Positions 25,359 to 33,633 of a DNA stretch of 64,000 nucleotides are shown piece after piece. The position numbers and the translations under genes were made by a program. The DNA is from Mesorhizobium sp. B4-1-3 (GTDB lineage: Bacteria > Pseudomonadota > Alphaproteobacteria > Rhizobiales > Rhizobiaceae). The first letter of the stretch is position 1. Each line of letters opens with the position of its first letter. The stretch covers positions 62,001 through 126,000 of the forward strand of contig NZ_VFTG01000001.1 in the NCBI RefSeq assembly GCF_006439355.1, given 5' to 3'. Under the pieces are notes generated by a model. That model saw nothing but the letters and a program-made list of their open reading frames with translations, did no database searches and had not been told where the DNA came from.

Positions 25359-25771
25359 TCGCTAACCTCCATGAAACGCAGTTGGCAAGGCAACCACGTC
25401 ATCGGACCATGTCGCATGGACCAGCCGGGCAAAACAATGGTCTCAGCACGTCGTGCCGCGTGCGATCCGGCGGCCTGCAGCATGGCCGTGAATTGAACTT
25501 GACCGGCCGGTACATCGATATGCAGTGCCTCGCCGGCGGTCGCGTCCGCGAGATCCCCCGTTGCCGGGGCTCAGGTCCGCCGGGAGTCGTCAAATCAACC
25601 CAGGGCTGCAGGCCCGAGTATTATCGGACGGGTTTCCCAAACCGATGCAAAGAGTTAGCAAGAAATTCACCGGGTAGTCGTTCTTTGTTCCAATGGGCAA
25701 CTGGACATGGCCGGCGAAGATTGGGAACCTTCATTTGTCGTTGCTTGGAATCGCATGGAGTGCCGCAGGAA
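25359..25771. other. 413-base gap upstream of the predicted DNA-binding protein
   Basis: This gap separates the SDR operon from the gene at 25772. ORFs that read through it lack codon-like composition and a ribosome site, so no gene is called. A small CCCCG-TTGC-CGGGG hairpin lies at 25556-25569. The part from about 25620 is AT-richer and may contain promoters in both directions; none was resolved. Confidence 0.45.
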
Positions 25772-26638
25772 ATGCCGTTGAGTGCCGCAGAGATCGCCCG
25801 TCATCCGGCAGCGCTTCGCGGTGTGCAGGAGCAGGCCAAGGCGCTCATCCATATTTACGAAACGAGCCCGCGGCTGGCCGCCGTCTTTGCCACCCAGCAG
25901 CGCTGGCTGCTCGGTCATGCCGGCCTTGCGCTGCATTTCCGGCGCGACCCCAACGACCGCCGCACCGAAATGACGATGGCGCGCTTCATCGAACTCGTGC
26001 GCCGCCATTCGGTGGCCAGCCGCAACACCGCCGAGGCCTTCGTCAAGGAGATGCTGCACTACAACGTCGCCGAGTACATTTCGCCCAGCGGCGATGGCCG
26101 CGCCCACCCCATACAGGTCACGCGGGGCACCATAGAGACCTTCACCGGCTGGATTTACGCGCATCTGAGAACGCTCGACCACATAGACGGCGCAAACCGG
26201 CTGGAAACCTTCCTCGACCGGCCCGAAATGCTGCCCACCCTGCAGCCGCTGATCGCAGACGGGTTGCTCACCAGCGACGGCGTGCGGGAGCCCGGACCGA
26301 CTTTCTCGTTGTTTATCTGGCTGAACAACGGCGGCATCGTCATGGACTGGCTGATGTGCGGGATCGAACCCGACGACGCCCATCTCGACAGGATACCGAC
26401 CGGCGTCATCTCGGTCAGCGAATTCGCGCACTGGCTGAAGCTCTCGCGCACCCATCTGGCGCGCAAACTCCATGATGCCGAGGCGCTCGGCAGCATCGGC
26501 TGGGTCGGCCAGCGCGGTCATTCCGTGATGTGGGTTTCAAGGGCCTTCTTCGATGAATACATGGCCGTCCAGGCGTCGAAGCTCGCCGTCGTCGACGAGG
26601 CCTTCGAAGCCTGCCTCTCGGCCCTGAAAGGGCGTTGA
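25772..26638 (+). CDS. predicted winged-helix DNA-binding protein
   Basis: A 288-residue protein with no recognised family name. The C-terminal third looks like a DNA-binding winged helix: VISVSEFAHWLKLSRTHLARKLHDAEALG resembles a helix-turn-helix, followed by a short wing (GHSVMWVSRAFFDEYMA). The N-terminal two thirds (HPAALRGVQEQAKALIHIYE, RRHSVASRNTAEAFVKEML) are helical and could be a sensor or dimer domain. The start is ATG 25772 with GCAGGA before it; the open frame continues upstream to 25382 without support. A decayed second copy lies 120 bases downstream, so the locus has undergone tandem duplication. Confidence 0.7.
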   Translation: MPLSAAEIARHPAALRGVQEQAKALIHIYETSPRLAAVFATQQRWLLGHAGLALHFRRDPNDRRTEMTMARFIELVRRHSVASRNTAEAFVKEMLHYNVAEYISPSGDGRAHPIQVTRGTIETFTGWIYAHLRTLDHIDGANRLETFLDRPEMLPTLQPLIADGLLTSDGVREPGPTFSLFIWLNNGGIVMDWLMCGIEPDDAHLDRIPTGVISVSEFAHWLKLSRTHLARKLHDAEALGSIGWVGQRGHSVMWVSRAFFDEYMAVQASKLAVVDEAFEACLSALKGR

Positions 26639-26757
26639 CCACCGGAACCCGGGCACGGCCTCGCGCAAAACCGCCCCCGCGCTGGCGAGTGCCGGCCAAA
26701 GCTGCTATCCGCAACGTGCGAGCATACGGCATCTTTGGGTAGAAGCTGGAGGATGCG

Positions 26758-27090
26758 TTGACCTACGAAGACATTGCCGGTCACCCGGCATTGCCCGCTT
26801 GCGGGCGCGCACAAGCCTTGGCGATGCAACAGGCCTATCAAGGAAACCCGCGGGCCTCCTCGGTCTTTGCCACCCAGCGCTGGCTGATGGCCCATATCGG
26901 TCTTGCCTTGTATTTTCGCAGGGACCCCAGTGACGCAAGGAACTGACGGCGGCGCGTTTGTCGACGTCACCGTTCAGCATGCCGTGGCAAGCCGGAACAC
27001 GGCTACGGCGAATACGTCATCGCCCAAGCGGTCAAGCTCGCCACGTCGACGCGGCCTTCGCCGCCAGCATGACGCAAGCGACCGACTGAT
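26758..27090 (+). pseudogene. decayed, internally deleted tandem copy of the preceding gene
   Basis: Starting at TTG 26758, frame 1 reads a copy of the parent N-terminus (FATQRWLMAHIGLALYFRRD against FATQQRWLLGHAGLALHFRRD). After a frameshift near 26940 another frame gives VQHAVASRNTA (parent RRHSVASRNTA). Directly afterwards a third frame gives YGEYVIAQAVKLA (parent FDEYMAVQASKLA), then VDAAFAASM (parent VDEAFEACL). So about 170 central codons are deleted and at least two frameshifts are present. The gene cannot make a full protein. Confidence 0.8.
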
Positions 27091-27102
27091 CGTAAGGCAC
27101 TT

Positions 27103-28305
27103 CTATCCGGCCTTCAGGATAGCGGAGAAACGCGGATCGAAGGCCCGGCTGATCGGCTCGGCCGCGGCGCCCACCGCGATCGCCCAGGGATCGGTGCTGC
27201 CGAGCTGCAGCCGCGGCAGGCGCCGGACGGGCCGGTCCGCGATCGAGGGCAGCAGCGGGTGCATGGCCTGAAGCAGCAGCCGGGCCAGCGCCTCGGGCGC
27301 GCTGCTGGTGAGGATAACGGTTTGCGGGTCGAAGATCGTCTCAATCAGATGCACGCTCCAGCGTAGGTCGGACGCGGCCCTTTCGACCCAGCTTATGACC
27401 CTCGGGTCTTGTGCGAGCGCCAGCGCGCCGAGCGCTTCGTAAAGCCCACTCTCGGTGGGGTCGAGCCCAAGATGCTGGTAGAGCGAGGCGAGCGAGGCGC
27501 GGTGCTCCAACGGCGTGGAGCCGGGACCGGCCGGCGACAGCAATGCCCTGCCGATCTCGCCGGCATTGCCGTTGCCGCCGTTGTAGAGCTCGCCGTTCAG
27601 GATAAGCCCCGCGGCGATGCCATAGCCGACATAAAGGCAGACCGCATGATCGACGCCATGCGCGGCGCCGACGATGCGCTCTGCCGTGGCGCACGCAGCG
27701 GCGTCGTTCTGCAGCCCGACATTCAATCCGGTGCCGGCGGCAAGCGTCTCAAGCAGCGGGAATTGCTGCCAGGCGGGCATCATCCATTTGTCGTCGGACT
27801 CCTTCAGCCCGAACGGTCCCGGCATGGCCACGCCAAGGCCGACCAACCGCCGTTCGAACTGCGCGGAAATGCCGGCCAGCTCGCGCCTGACATCCGCGAC
27901 GAGACCAAGGATGGCCTGGACGCCGGGAGACGGCTCATCGAGCCGCAGACCCGCGTCGGCGCGTGCGATCACCTTGCCGACGAGATCGACCACCACCACC
28001 CGCGTCAGATGCCTGTCGATCTGCAGCCCAATGGCAAAAGCACCCTCGGGAACCAGCCGATAGGGCGTGAAGGGCTGCCCCCTGCCCTTGCGCACCGCAT
28101 TGAGGGCCACGACCAGGCCGTCCCGCTCGAGATCCTCGACGATGTTGGAGACAGCCTGCTTGGTGAGCTGTGTCGCCCGCGCCAGGTCGGCGCGCGACAG
28201 CGCGCCGTTGAGCCGCAGCGCCTCGATCATGACGCGGCGGTTATGCGCGCTGGTACCCTCCTGGTTGGTGCCGCTCTTGGCACGGATCGGGCTGATGTCG
28301 TGCAC
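27103..28305 (-). CDS. ROK family transcriptional repressor
   Basis: A 400-residue regulator. The N-terminal HTH (RVMIEALRLNGALSRADLARATQLTKQAVS) is joined to a ROK sugar-binding domain (GLGVAMPGPFG, VGLQNDAAACATAE, VGYGIAAGLILNGELYNG, NAGEIGRALL). The usual ROK zinc motif CxCGxxGCxE is absent, so it is a repressor and not a kinase. GTG 28305 is the likely start because GAGGGGAAG precedes it; the ATG at 28329 would overlap the promoter. It is divergent from the sugar ABC operon across a 25-base perfect inverted repeat, its probable operator. The ligand is presumably the imported sugar or its phosphate. Confidence 0.88.
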   Translation of the reverse strand: MHDISPIRAKSGTNQEGTSAHNRRVMIEALRLNGALSRADLARATQLTKQAVSNIVEDLERDGLVVALNAVRKGRGQPFTPYRLVPEGAFAIGLQIDRHLTRVVVVDLVGKVIARADAGLRLDEPSPGVQAILGLVADVRRELAGISAQFERRLVGLGVAMPGPFGLKESDDKWMMPAWQQFPLLETLAAGTGLNVGLQNDAAACATAERIVGAAHGVDHAVCLYVGYGIAAGLILNGELYNGGNGNAGEIGRALLSPAGPGSTPLEHRASLASLYQHLGLDPTESGLYEALGALALAQDPRVISWVERAASDLRWSVHLIETIFDPQTVILTSSAPEALARLLLQAMHPLLPSIADRPVRRLPRLQLGSTDPWAIAVGAAAEPISRAFDPRFSAILKAG

Positions 28306-28347
28306 CGTCGCTTCCCCTCTTGACTCCATTAAAGGATTGATCGACTA

Positions 28348-28372
28348 ATTAAGTCAAGCGAATTGACTTAAT
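28348..28372. promoter_or_regulatory. perfect inverted repeat operator between ROK gene and sugar ABC operon
   Basis: ATTAAGTCAA (28348-28357) and TTGACTTAAT (28363-28372) are exact inverted copies around GCGAA. On the minus strand, TTGACT inside the left arm (28357-28352) plus TTTAAT (28333-28328) with an 18-base spacer make a good promoter for the ROK gene, so bound repressor would block it. The same arms can overlap the promoter of the transport operon. Confidence 0.82.
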
Positions 28373-28518
28373 AGGTGAGGCCCGCGCGGCTCTACAAAAA
28401 GACGGCAAGGCTTTCGGGCTCCGCCGCACGCCGCCGAGGATGGATCCGGTCACGCGAAGCGAATTCGAGGAAGCGGCTGGCCGCCCACTCGCAGCTGTCT
28501 AAAATGGGAGAAAGGCAA

Positions 28519-29757
28519 ATGCTGAAATCGATCGGTAAGATACTTCTGGGCGCGGTGTTCGTCGGCGGACTGTTCGTCCCCCACGCCTTCGCCGAAACCA
28601 CCTTGAACGCGCTCTTCATGGCGCAAGCCGCCTATAGCGAGGCCGACGTGCGCTCCATGACGGAGGCCTTCACCAAGGCCAATCCGGACATCAAGGTCAA
28701 TCTCGAATTCGTTCCCTATGAAGGCTTGCACGACAAGACCGTGCTCGCCCAAGGATCCGGCGGCGGCTATGACGTGGTGCTGTTCGACGTCATCTGGCCG
28801 GCCGAATATGCGACCAACAAGGTGCTGGTCGACGTATCGTCGAAGATTACCGACGACATGAAGAAGGGCGTGCTGCCCGGCGCCTGGAGCACCGTCCAGT
28901 ATGACGGCAAGTATTACGGCATGCCATGGATCCTCGACACCAAATACCTGTTCTACAACAAGGAGATCCTGGAAAAGGCCGGCATCAAGGCGCCGCCGAA
29001 GACCTGGGAAGAGCTCGGCCAGCAGGCCAAGATCATCCAGGACAAGGGCTTGCTGAAGACGCCGATCGCCTGGAGCTGGGCACAGGCCGAAGCCGCGATC
29101 TGTGATTACACGACGCTGGTCAGCGCCTATGGCGGCGACTTCCTCAAGGACGGCAAGCCCGACTTCCAGAATGGCGGCGGCGTCTCGGCGCTGAAATACA
29201 TGGTTGACAGCTACAAATCGGGCCTGACCAATCCGAATTCCAAGGAATTCCTGGAGGAAGACGTCCGCAAGGTGTTCGAGAACGGCGATGCCGCCTTCGC
29301 GCTGAACTGGACCTACATGTACAATATGGCCAACGATCCGAAGGACTCGAAGGTCGCCGGCAAGGTCGGCGTCGTGCCCGCGCCGGGCGTTGCCGGCACC
29401 AGCGAGGTCTCGGCCGTCAACGGATCGATGGGCCTTGGCATCACGGCGGTGTCGAAGCACCAGGACGAAGCCTGGAAATACATCGAGTTCATGACCTCGC
29501 AGGCGACGCAGAACCAGTATGCCAAGCTCTCGCTGCCGATCTGGGCCTCGTCCTATGACGACCCGACCGTCACCAAGGGCCAGGAAGAGCTGATCGCCGC
29601 CGCCAAGCTCAGTCTCGCCGCAATGTATCCGCGCCCGACCACGCCGAAATACCAGCAGCTGTCGACGGCGCTGCAGCAGGCGATCCAGGAATCGCTGCTC
29701 GGCCAGACGACGCCGGAAGACGCGCTCAAGACCGCCGCCGAAAACAGCGGCCTCTGA
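28519..29757 (+). CDS. sugar ABC transporter, extracellular solute-binding protein
   Basis: A 412-residue family-1 (MalE-type) binding protein. Residues 1-25 are a signal peptide with cleavage at AFA-ETT. The mature part shows FTKANPDIKVNLEFVPYEGL, GYDVVLFDVIWPAEYA, GMPWILDTKYLFYNKEIL and ALNWTYMYNM, all typical. It captures a sugar in the periplasm for the permeases encoded downstream. The ATG at 28519 follows GGGAGAAAGG. The ROK repressor lies divergently upstream, and a RIME-like double hairpin follows before the permease gene, which fits higher expression of the binding protein than of the membrane parts. Confidence 0.93.
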   Translation: MLKSIGKILLGAVFVGGLFVPHAFAETTLNALFMAQAAYSEADVRSMTEAFTKANPDIKVNLEFVPYEGLHDKTVLAQGSGGGYDVVLFDVIWPAEYATNKVLVDVSSKITDDMKKGVLPGAWSTVQYDGKYYGMPWILDTKYLFYNKEILEKAGIKAPPKTWEELGQQAKIIQDKGLLKTPIAWSWAQAEAAICDYTTLVSAYGGDFLKDGKPDFQNGGGVSALKYMVDSYKSGLTNPNSKEFLEEDVRKVFENGDAAFALNWTYMYNMANDPKDSKVAGKVGVVPAPGVAGTSEVSAVNGSMGLGITAVSKHQDEAWKYIEFMTSQATQNQYAKLSLPIWASSYDDPTVTKGQEELIAAAKLSLAAMYPRPTTPKYQQLSTALQQAIQESLLGQTTPEDALKTAAENSGL

Positions 29758-29816
29758 TCTGGCGTTCCTCGACGCGGGCGGCCTCATCCACGAGCGCCGC
29801 CGCCCGTGCTGTTTCC

Positions 29817-29917
29817 AGAGCAATTCCGGGAAAAGTGTGAAGCGGTTTTCCGTCCGGAATTGCGTTAAAACAAAGAGATAGAGCGGTTCGTCGTTTCCGT
29901 GAAACGGTGAACGCTCT
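29817..29917. repeat. RIME-like palindromic double-hairpin element, copy A
   Basis: There are two hairpins in series. CAATTCCGG at 29821 pairs with CCGGAATTG ending at 29862, enclosing GAAAAGTGTGAAGCGGTTTT. A second hairpin, GAGCGGTTC...GAACGCTC, spans 29881-29916. The same layout occurs at 43042-43163. Such elements are common between rhizobial genes. Here it separates the binding-protein gene from the permease genes of one operon and could stabilise or attenuate the transcript. Confidence 0.7.
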
Positions 29918-29946
29918 GACCGGATGAAGGAAGAGAGGCGCCTCTG

Positions 29947-30831
29947 ATGTCGGGCACCTGGATGACGACTCGCGCGTGGCTGTTGATGCTGCCGCTCCTG
30001 GCGATCATGGTCGCCGTTATCGGCTGGCCATTGGTCGATACCGTCAGGCTTTCCTTTACCGACGCTCAACTGGTCGGCACGGCGGGCAACTACGTCGGCT
30101 TCGATAATTACGCCAAGATGCTGACGAGCTCGAATTTCACCCGCACGCTGACCACCACCACCTGGTTCGCGGTCATCTCGGTCGCCGCCGAGATGGCGCT
30201 CGGCGTGCTTGCTGCACTCCTGCTCAATCAGGAATTCCGCGGCCGCGCCGTCTTGCGCGGGCTGATGATCCTGCCCTGGGCGCTGCCCACCGTCGTCAAC
30301 GCGACGCTCTGGCGGCTGATCTACAATCCTGAATACGGCGCGCTGAACGCCGCGCTGACGCAGCTCCATATCATAGACGATTATCGCTCCTGGCTGGGTG
30401 AGCCAGGCACGGCGCTCGCGGCGCTGATTGTCGCCGACTGCTGGAAGAATTTTCCGCTTGTCGCGCTGATCGCGCTCGCCGCCCTCCAGGCCGTGCCGCG
30501 CGACATCACCGCGGCGGCGCTTGTCGACGGCGCCGGGCCGTTCAACCGCTTCCGCTTCGTCATCCTGCCCTATCTCGCCGGTCCGCTGATGGTGGCGCTG
30601 GTGCTGCGCACCATCGAGGCCTTCAAGGTCTTCGACATCATCTGGGTGATGACGCGCGGCGGCCCCGCCAACAGCACGCGCTCGCTGTCGATCCTCGTCT
30701 ACCAGGAAGCCTTCTCCTTCCAGCGCGCCGGCTCCGGCGCCTCGCTGGCGCTGATCGTCACGCTGCTCGTCACCGTGCTCGCCGTCGTCTATGCGACGCT
30801 GGTCAAGAAGACCGCCGGGAGCGCAGCCTGA
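29947..30831 (+). CDS. sugar ABC transporter permease (MalF type)
   Basis: A 294-residue inner-membrane permease with six predicted helices, beginning MTTRAWLLMLPLLAIMVAVIGWP. The ATPase-contact EAA loop is visible as DITAAALVDGAGPFNRFRFVILP at about residues 190-212. It pairs with the MalG-type permease whose ATG overlaps its TGA (TGATGG). Together they carry the sugar from the binding protein encoded upstream into the cytoplasm. ATG 29947 follows GAAGAGAGG. Confidence 0.92.
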   Translation: MSGTWMTTRAWLLMLPLLAIMVAVIGWPLVDTVRLSFTDAQLVGTAGNYVGFDNYAKMLTSSNFTRTLTTTTWFAVISVAAEMALGVLAALLLNQEFRGRAVLRGLMILPWALPTVVNATLWRLIYNPEYGALNAALTQLHIIDDYRSWLGEPGTALAALIVADCWKNFPLVALIALAALQAVPRDITAAALVDGAGPFNRFRFVILPYLAGPLMVALVLRTIEAFKVFDIIWVMTRGGPANSTRSLSILVYQEAFSFQRAGSGASLALIVTLLVTVLAVVYATLVKKTAGSAA

Positions 30832-31676
30832 TGGAACGCAAGAGCCCGGTCTTCACCGCTTTCATCTATGTCTGCGCCATCCTGCTTGCAGCCGTGATCC
30901 TGGCGCCGCTCGCCTGGCTCTTCGTCATGAGCATATCGCCGGCGGCAGATCTTGCCGCCAAGCCGCTGCGCTGGTGGCCGCAGACGGCCGACTTCTCGCG
31001 TTACGCGCAGCTTCTGTCGAGGGCCGAGAACAGCGCCGGTGCGGCTTTCACGTCATCGCTACGAAACAGCCTGGAGGTCGCCGGCATGGCGACGCTTGCG
31101 GCTGTCGTCCTTGCCGTGCCCGCCGGCTGGGCCGTTTCGCGCACGCCTTCGGTGGGATGGTCGCTGTCGATGGTGATCGCCACCTACATGCTGCCGCCGG
31201 TGGCGCTGTCCGTGCCGCTTTACATGGGTCTGTCCTGGCTCGGCCTGCTCAACAACGTCTTCGGGCTGGCGCTGATCTACCTGACCATCCTGGCGCCCTT
31301 CACCACCTGGCTGATGAAATCAGGCTTCGATTCCATCCCGCGCGAGATCGAGGCCGCGGCGATGATCGACGGGGCGGGCCTGCTCCAGACGTGGCGCATC
31401 ATCACCTTGCCGCTGGCCGCGCCCGTGGTGGCGACATCGGCGCTGTTTGCCGTGCTGCTGGCCTGGGACGAATTCTTCTACGCCCTGCTCTTCACGTCGG
31501 ATCAGCGGGCAAAGACGCTTACCGTCGCCATCGCCGATCTCGCCGGCGGACGCGTCTCCGACTATGGACTGATCGCCACCGCCGGCGTGCTCGCGGCCTT
31601 GCCGCCAGTGCTGATCGGCCTCGTCATGCAACGCGCGCTGATCTCGGGTCTGACCAGCGGCGGAGTGAAAGGATAA
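30831..31676 (+). CDS. sugar ABC transporter permease (MalG type)
   Basis: A 281-residue permease with a first helix VFTAFIYVCAILLAAVILAPLAWLF and the EAA loop EIEAAAMIDGAGLLQTWRIITLP. The start codon overlaps the stop of the preceding permease gene. The last helices and the end QRALISGLTSGGVKG are typical of MalG homologues. It is the partner of the MalF-type subunit in the same importer and is followed after two bases by the SIS enzyme gene, so one transcript makes transport and catabolic proteins. Confidence 0.92.
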   Translation: MERKSPVFTAFIYVCAILLAAVILAPLAWLFVMSISPAADLAAKPLRWWPQTADFSRYAQLLSRAENSAGAAFTSSLRNSLEVAGMATLAAVVLAVPAGWAVSRTPSVGWSLSMVIATYMLPPVALSVPLYMGLSWLGLLNNVFGLALIYLTILAPFTTWLMKSGFDSIPREIEAAAMIDGAGLLQTWRIITLPLAAPVVATSALFAVLLAWDEFFYALLFTSDQRAKTLTVAIADLAGGRVSDYGLIATAGVLAALPPVLIGLVMQRALISGLTSGGVKG

Positions 31677-31678
31677 TC

Positions 31679-32695
31679 ATGACTGCGGAAAAGAAACGCC
31701 CGGCAGGGCTTGTCGCGATCGACCGCGAAATGGCACGCCAACATGAGGATGCACTGGCCTCCTTCGAGAACAATCGGGAGGCAGCCGCGGAGGTGGCCGC
31801 CTCGATCAAGAGGAAGGGCAGGCTCGTCCTGCTCGGCATGGGCGCCTCGCATGCCGTCGCCCGCGCGGTCGAGCCGCTCTATCGCGCGCATGGCATCGAC
31901 GCCACCGCGCTGCCGCTGTCGGAACAGCTCGGGCAGCCGCTGCCGCTTGAAGGCAGGACGGTCCTCGTCACCTCGCAATCCGGCGAGAGCGCCGAGGTGC
32001 TGCGTTGGTTTGCCGAGACCGGCGGTCGCGCCGAAACCTTCGGCCTGACGCTGGAGACTGGTTCCTTCCTCGGCCGCACCGTGCCTTGCCTCGTCGGCGC
32101 CGGCGGCACCGAGCTTGCCTTTGCGGCGACCCGTAGCCTGACCGTGAGCTTCGCCCTGCACCTCGCCATCCTAGCCGCGCTTGGCGACGACCCCAGCGCC
32201 GCGCTTGCCGCGCTGAAGACCCCGGAAACGGTTGAGATCGATGCGGCGCTTGCCGCGCTCGGCAATGTGGCGACCGTGGTCACATCGGGCCGCAGCCTTC
32301 AAGGCGTGGCTGAAGCCCTGGCGCTCGGCTTCACCGAACTGTCGCGTCTGCCTTGTTTCTCGCTCGAAGGCGGCCAGCTGCGCCACGGACCGATGGAGAT
32401 GCTGGGCCCAAGCATTGGCGTCGTGCTCTTCCGCGGCAACGATCCGACCGCCGACCTCGTCACCGCCATGGCCCTGTCCGTCGTCGAAACCGGCGCGCCG
32501 CTGATTGTCTTCGACGCCTCGGGCATGTCGCCGGTCCCGGGCGCCGTCACGTTGAGCTTCACGCCTGCATCCGGATTGGCGGCGATCTTTGCCATGCTGC
32601 CGGTGGCGCAACGCCTGATGATCGCCTTCGCCGATTCCCGCGTCGAGAATGCCGGAACGCCGGTGCGCACCACCAAGGTCACTAGGAGCGAATGA
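31679..32695 (+). CDS. SIS domain sugar-phosphate enzyme (FrlB/AgaS-like)
   Basis: A 338-residue protein with two SIS (phosphosugar isomerase) domains. The phosphosugar-binding TSQSGESAEVL lies at about residue 100, and GFTELSRLPCFSLEGGQLRHGPMEML is the glutamine:fructose-6-phosphate aminotransferase-like segment seen in deglycases such as FrlB and in AgaS. It probably cleaves or isomerises an amino sugar or fructosamine 6-phosphate. The next gene is a PfkB kinase that overlaps by four bases, which supports a kinase-then-deglycase order as in Amadori product use. No NagA deacetylase is nearby, which makes N-acetylglucosamine less likely. Confidence 0.85.
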   Translation: MTAEKKRPAGLVAIDREMARQHEDALASFENNREAAAEVAASIKRKGRLVLLGMGASHAVARAVEPLYRAHGIDATALPLSEQLGQPLPLEGRTVLVTSQSGESAEVLRWFAETGGRAETFGLTLETGSFLGRTVPCLVGAGGTELAFAATRSLTVSFALHLAILAALGDDPSAALAALKTPETVEIDAALAALGNVATVVTSGRSLQGVAEALALGFTELSRLPCFSLEGGQLRHGPMEMLGPSIGVVLFRGNDPTADLVTAMALSVVETGAPLIVFDASGMSPVPGAVTLSFTPASGLAAIFAMLPVAQRLMIAFADSRVENAGTPVRTTKVTRSE

Positions 32696-33633
32696 TGCGG
32701 CCGCTCGCGGTGATCGGCAACGTCAATGTCGATCTGATCGTCGGGCCGGTCGCGCCCTGGCCGAAGGCCGGCACCGAGACCGTCGTCGATCACGACGATC
32801 TGCGCGTCGGCGGCCAGGCCGGCAACACGGCGCTTGCCTGGCAGGCGCTGGGCATCGCTTTCGAGATCGCCGCCAATCTCGGCGACGACCAGTTCGGGCG
32901 CTGGCTGCGCGAGGCATTCGGACGCCGGGCGCAGAAATGGCCGGTTCGTCCCGAAGGCACGACATTGTCGGTCGGCATGACCCATCCGGACGGCGAGCGC
33001 ACCTTCTTCACGACGCGCGGCCACCTGCCACGCTTCAGCCTCGGCGACGTGCTCTCCGTGCTGGACGGCAATCGGCTTTCCGGCGGCTATGCGCTGCTCT
33101 GCGGCTCTTTCCTCACCGACGACCTGACGCGCGATTACGATGCCTTCTTCGACTGGGCCGAGGCGCACCGCATCGCCGTGGCGCTCGACACGGGCTGGCC
33201 GATCGACGGCTGGACCGCGGCGAACTGCGCCGCTGCGCGCGGCTGGCTGTCGCGCTGCGAACTGGCGCTCTTCAACGAGGTCGAGACCACGACATTGGCC
33301 GGTCTCGGAAGTCCGGCGGAAGCGGCGCGCAAGATCCGCGACGGCATGAGGAATGGCGCGACGGTCGTCGTCAAGCGCGGACCCGACGGCGCGATTGCCA
33401 TCGGCGCCGACGGCAAATTCATCGAAGTTCCCGCGCCGCGCGTCACCGTCGTCGATACGATCGGCGCCGGCGATGTCTTCAACGCCGCTTTCCTGGCCGC
33501 GCTGGTGCAAGGGCGGCCGCTGGAGGACTGCCTCTCCGCCGCCATTCAGGTGGCGTCGCGCGCCATCTCAACCCTGCCCCGCGACTATGGCGGGCCGATC
33601 CAATTCGAGGATGCCGCCCATGAGCGCGCTTAA
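32692..33633 (+). CDS. PfkB family carbohydrate kinase
   Basis: A 313-residue ribokinase-fold sugar kinase. The N-terminal VIGNVNVDLIVGP, the GGQAGNTALAWQALG motif (substrate pocket) and the C-terminal DTIGAGDVFNAAFLAAL with the catalytic Asp of GAGD are all present. It would phosphorylate the imported sugar before the SIS enzyme acts, as FrlD does before FrlB. The start ATGATG overlaps the SIS gene stop, and its own end overlaps the ATPase gene by 14 bases, so the operon is tightly coupled. The exact substrate is unknown. Confidence 0.9.
   Translation: MMRPLAVIGNVNVDLIVGPVAPWPKAGTETVVDHDDLRVGGQAGNTALAWQALGIAFEIAANLGDDQFGRWLREAFGRRAQKWPVRPEGTTLSVGMTHPDGERTFFTTRGHLPRFSLGDVLSVLDGNRLSGGYALLCGSFLTDDLTRDYDAFFDWAEAHRIAVALDTGWPIDGWTAANCAAARGWLSRCELALFNEVETTTLAGLGSPAEAARKIRDGMRNGATVVVKRGPDGAIAIGADGKFIEVPAPRVTVVDTIGAGDVFNAAFLAALVQGRPLEDCLSAAIQVASRAISTLPRDYGGPIQFEDAAHERA

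Noticed and set aside
30791..31678. N-terminal 296-codon extension of the SIS enzyme frame
   Set aside because: It overlaps the MalG-type permease in another frame; the true start ATG 31679 follows that gene directly and begins the SIS homology.
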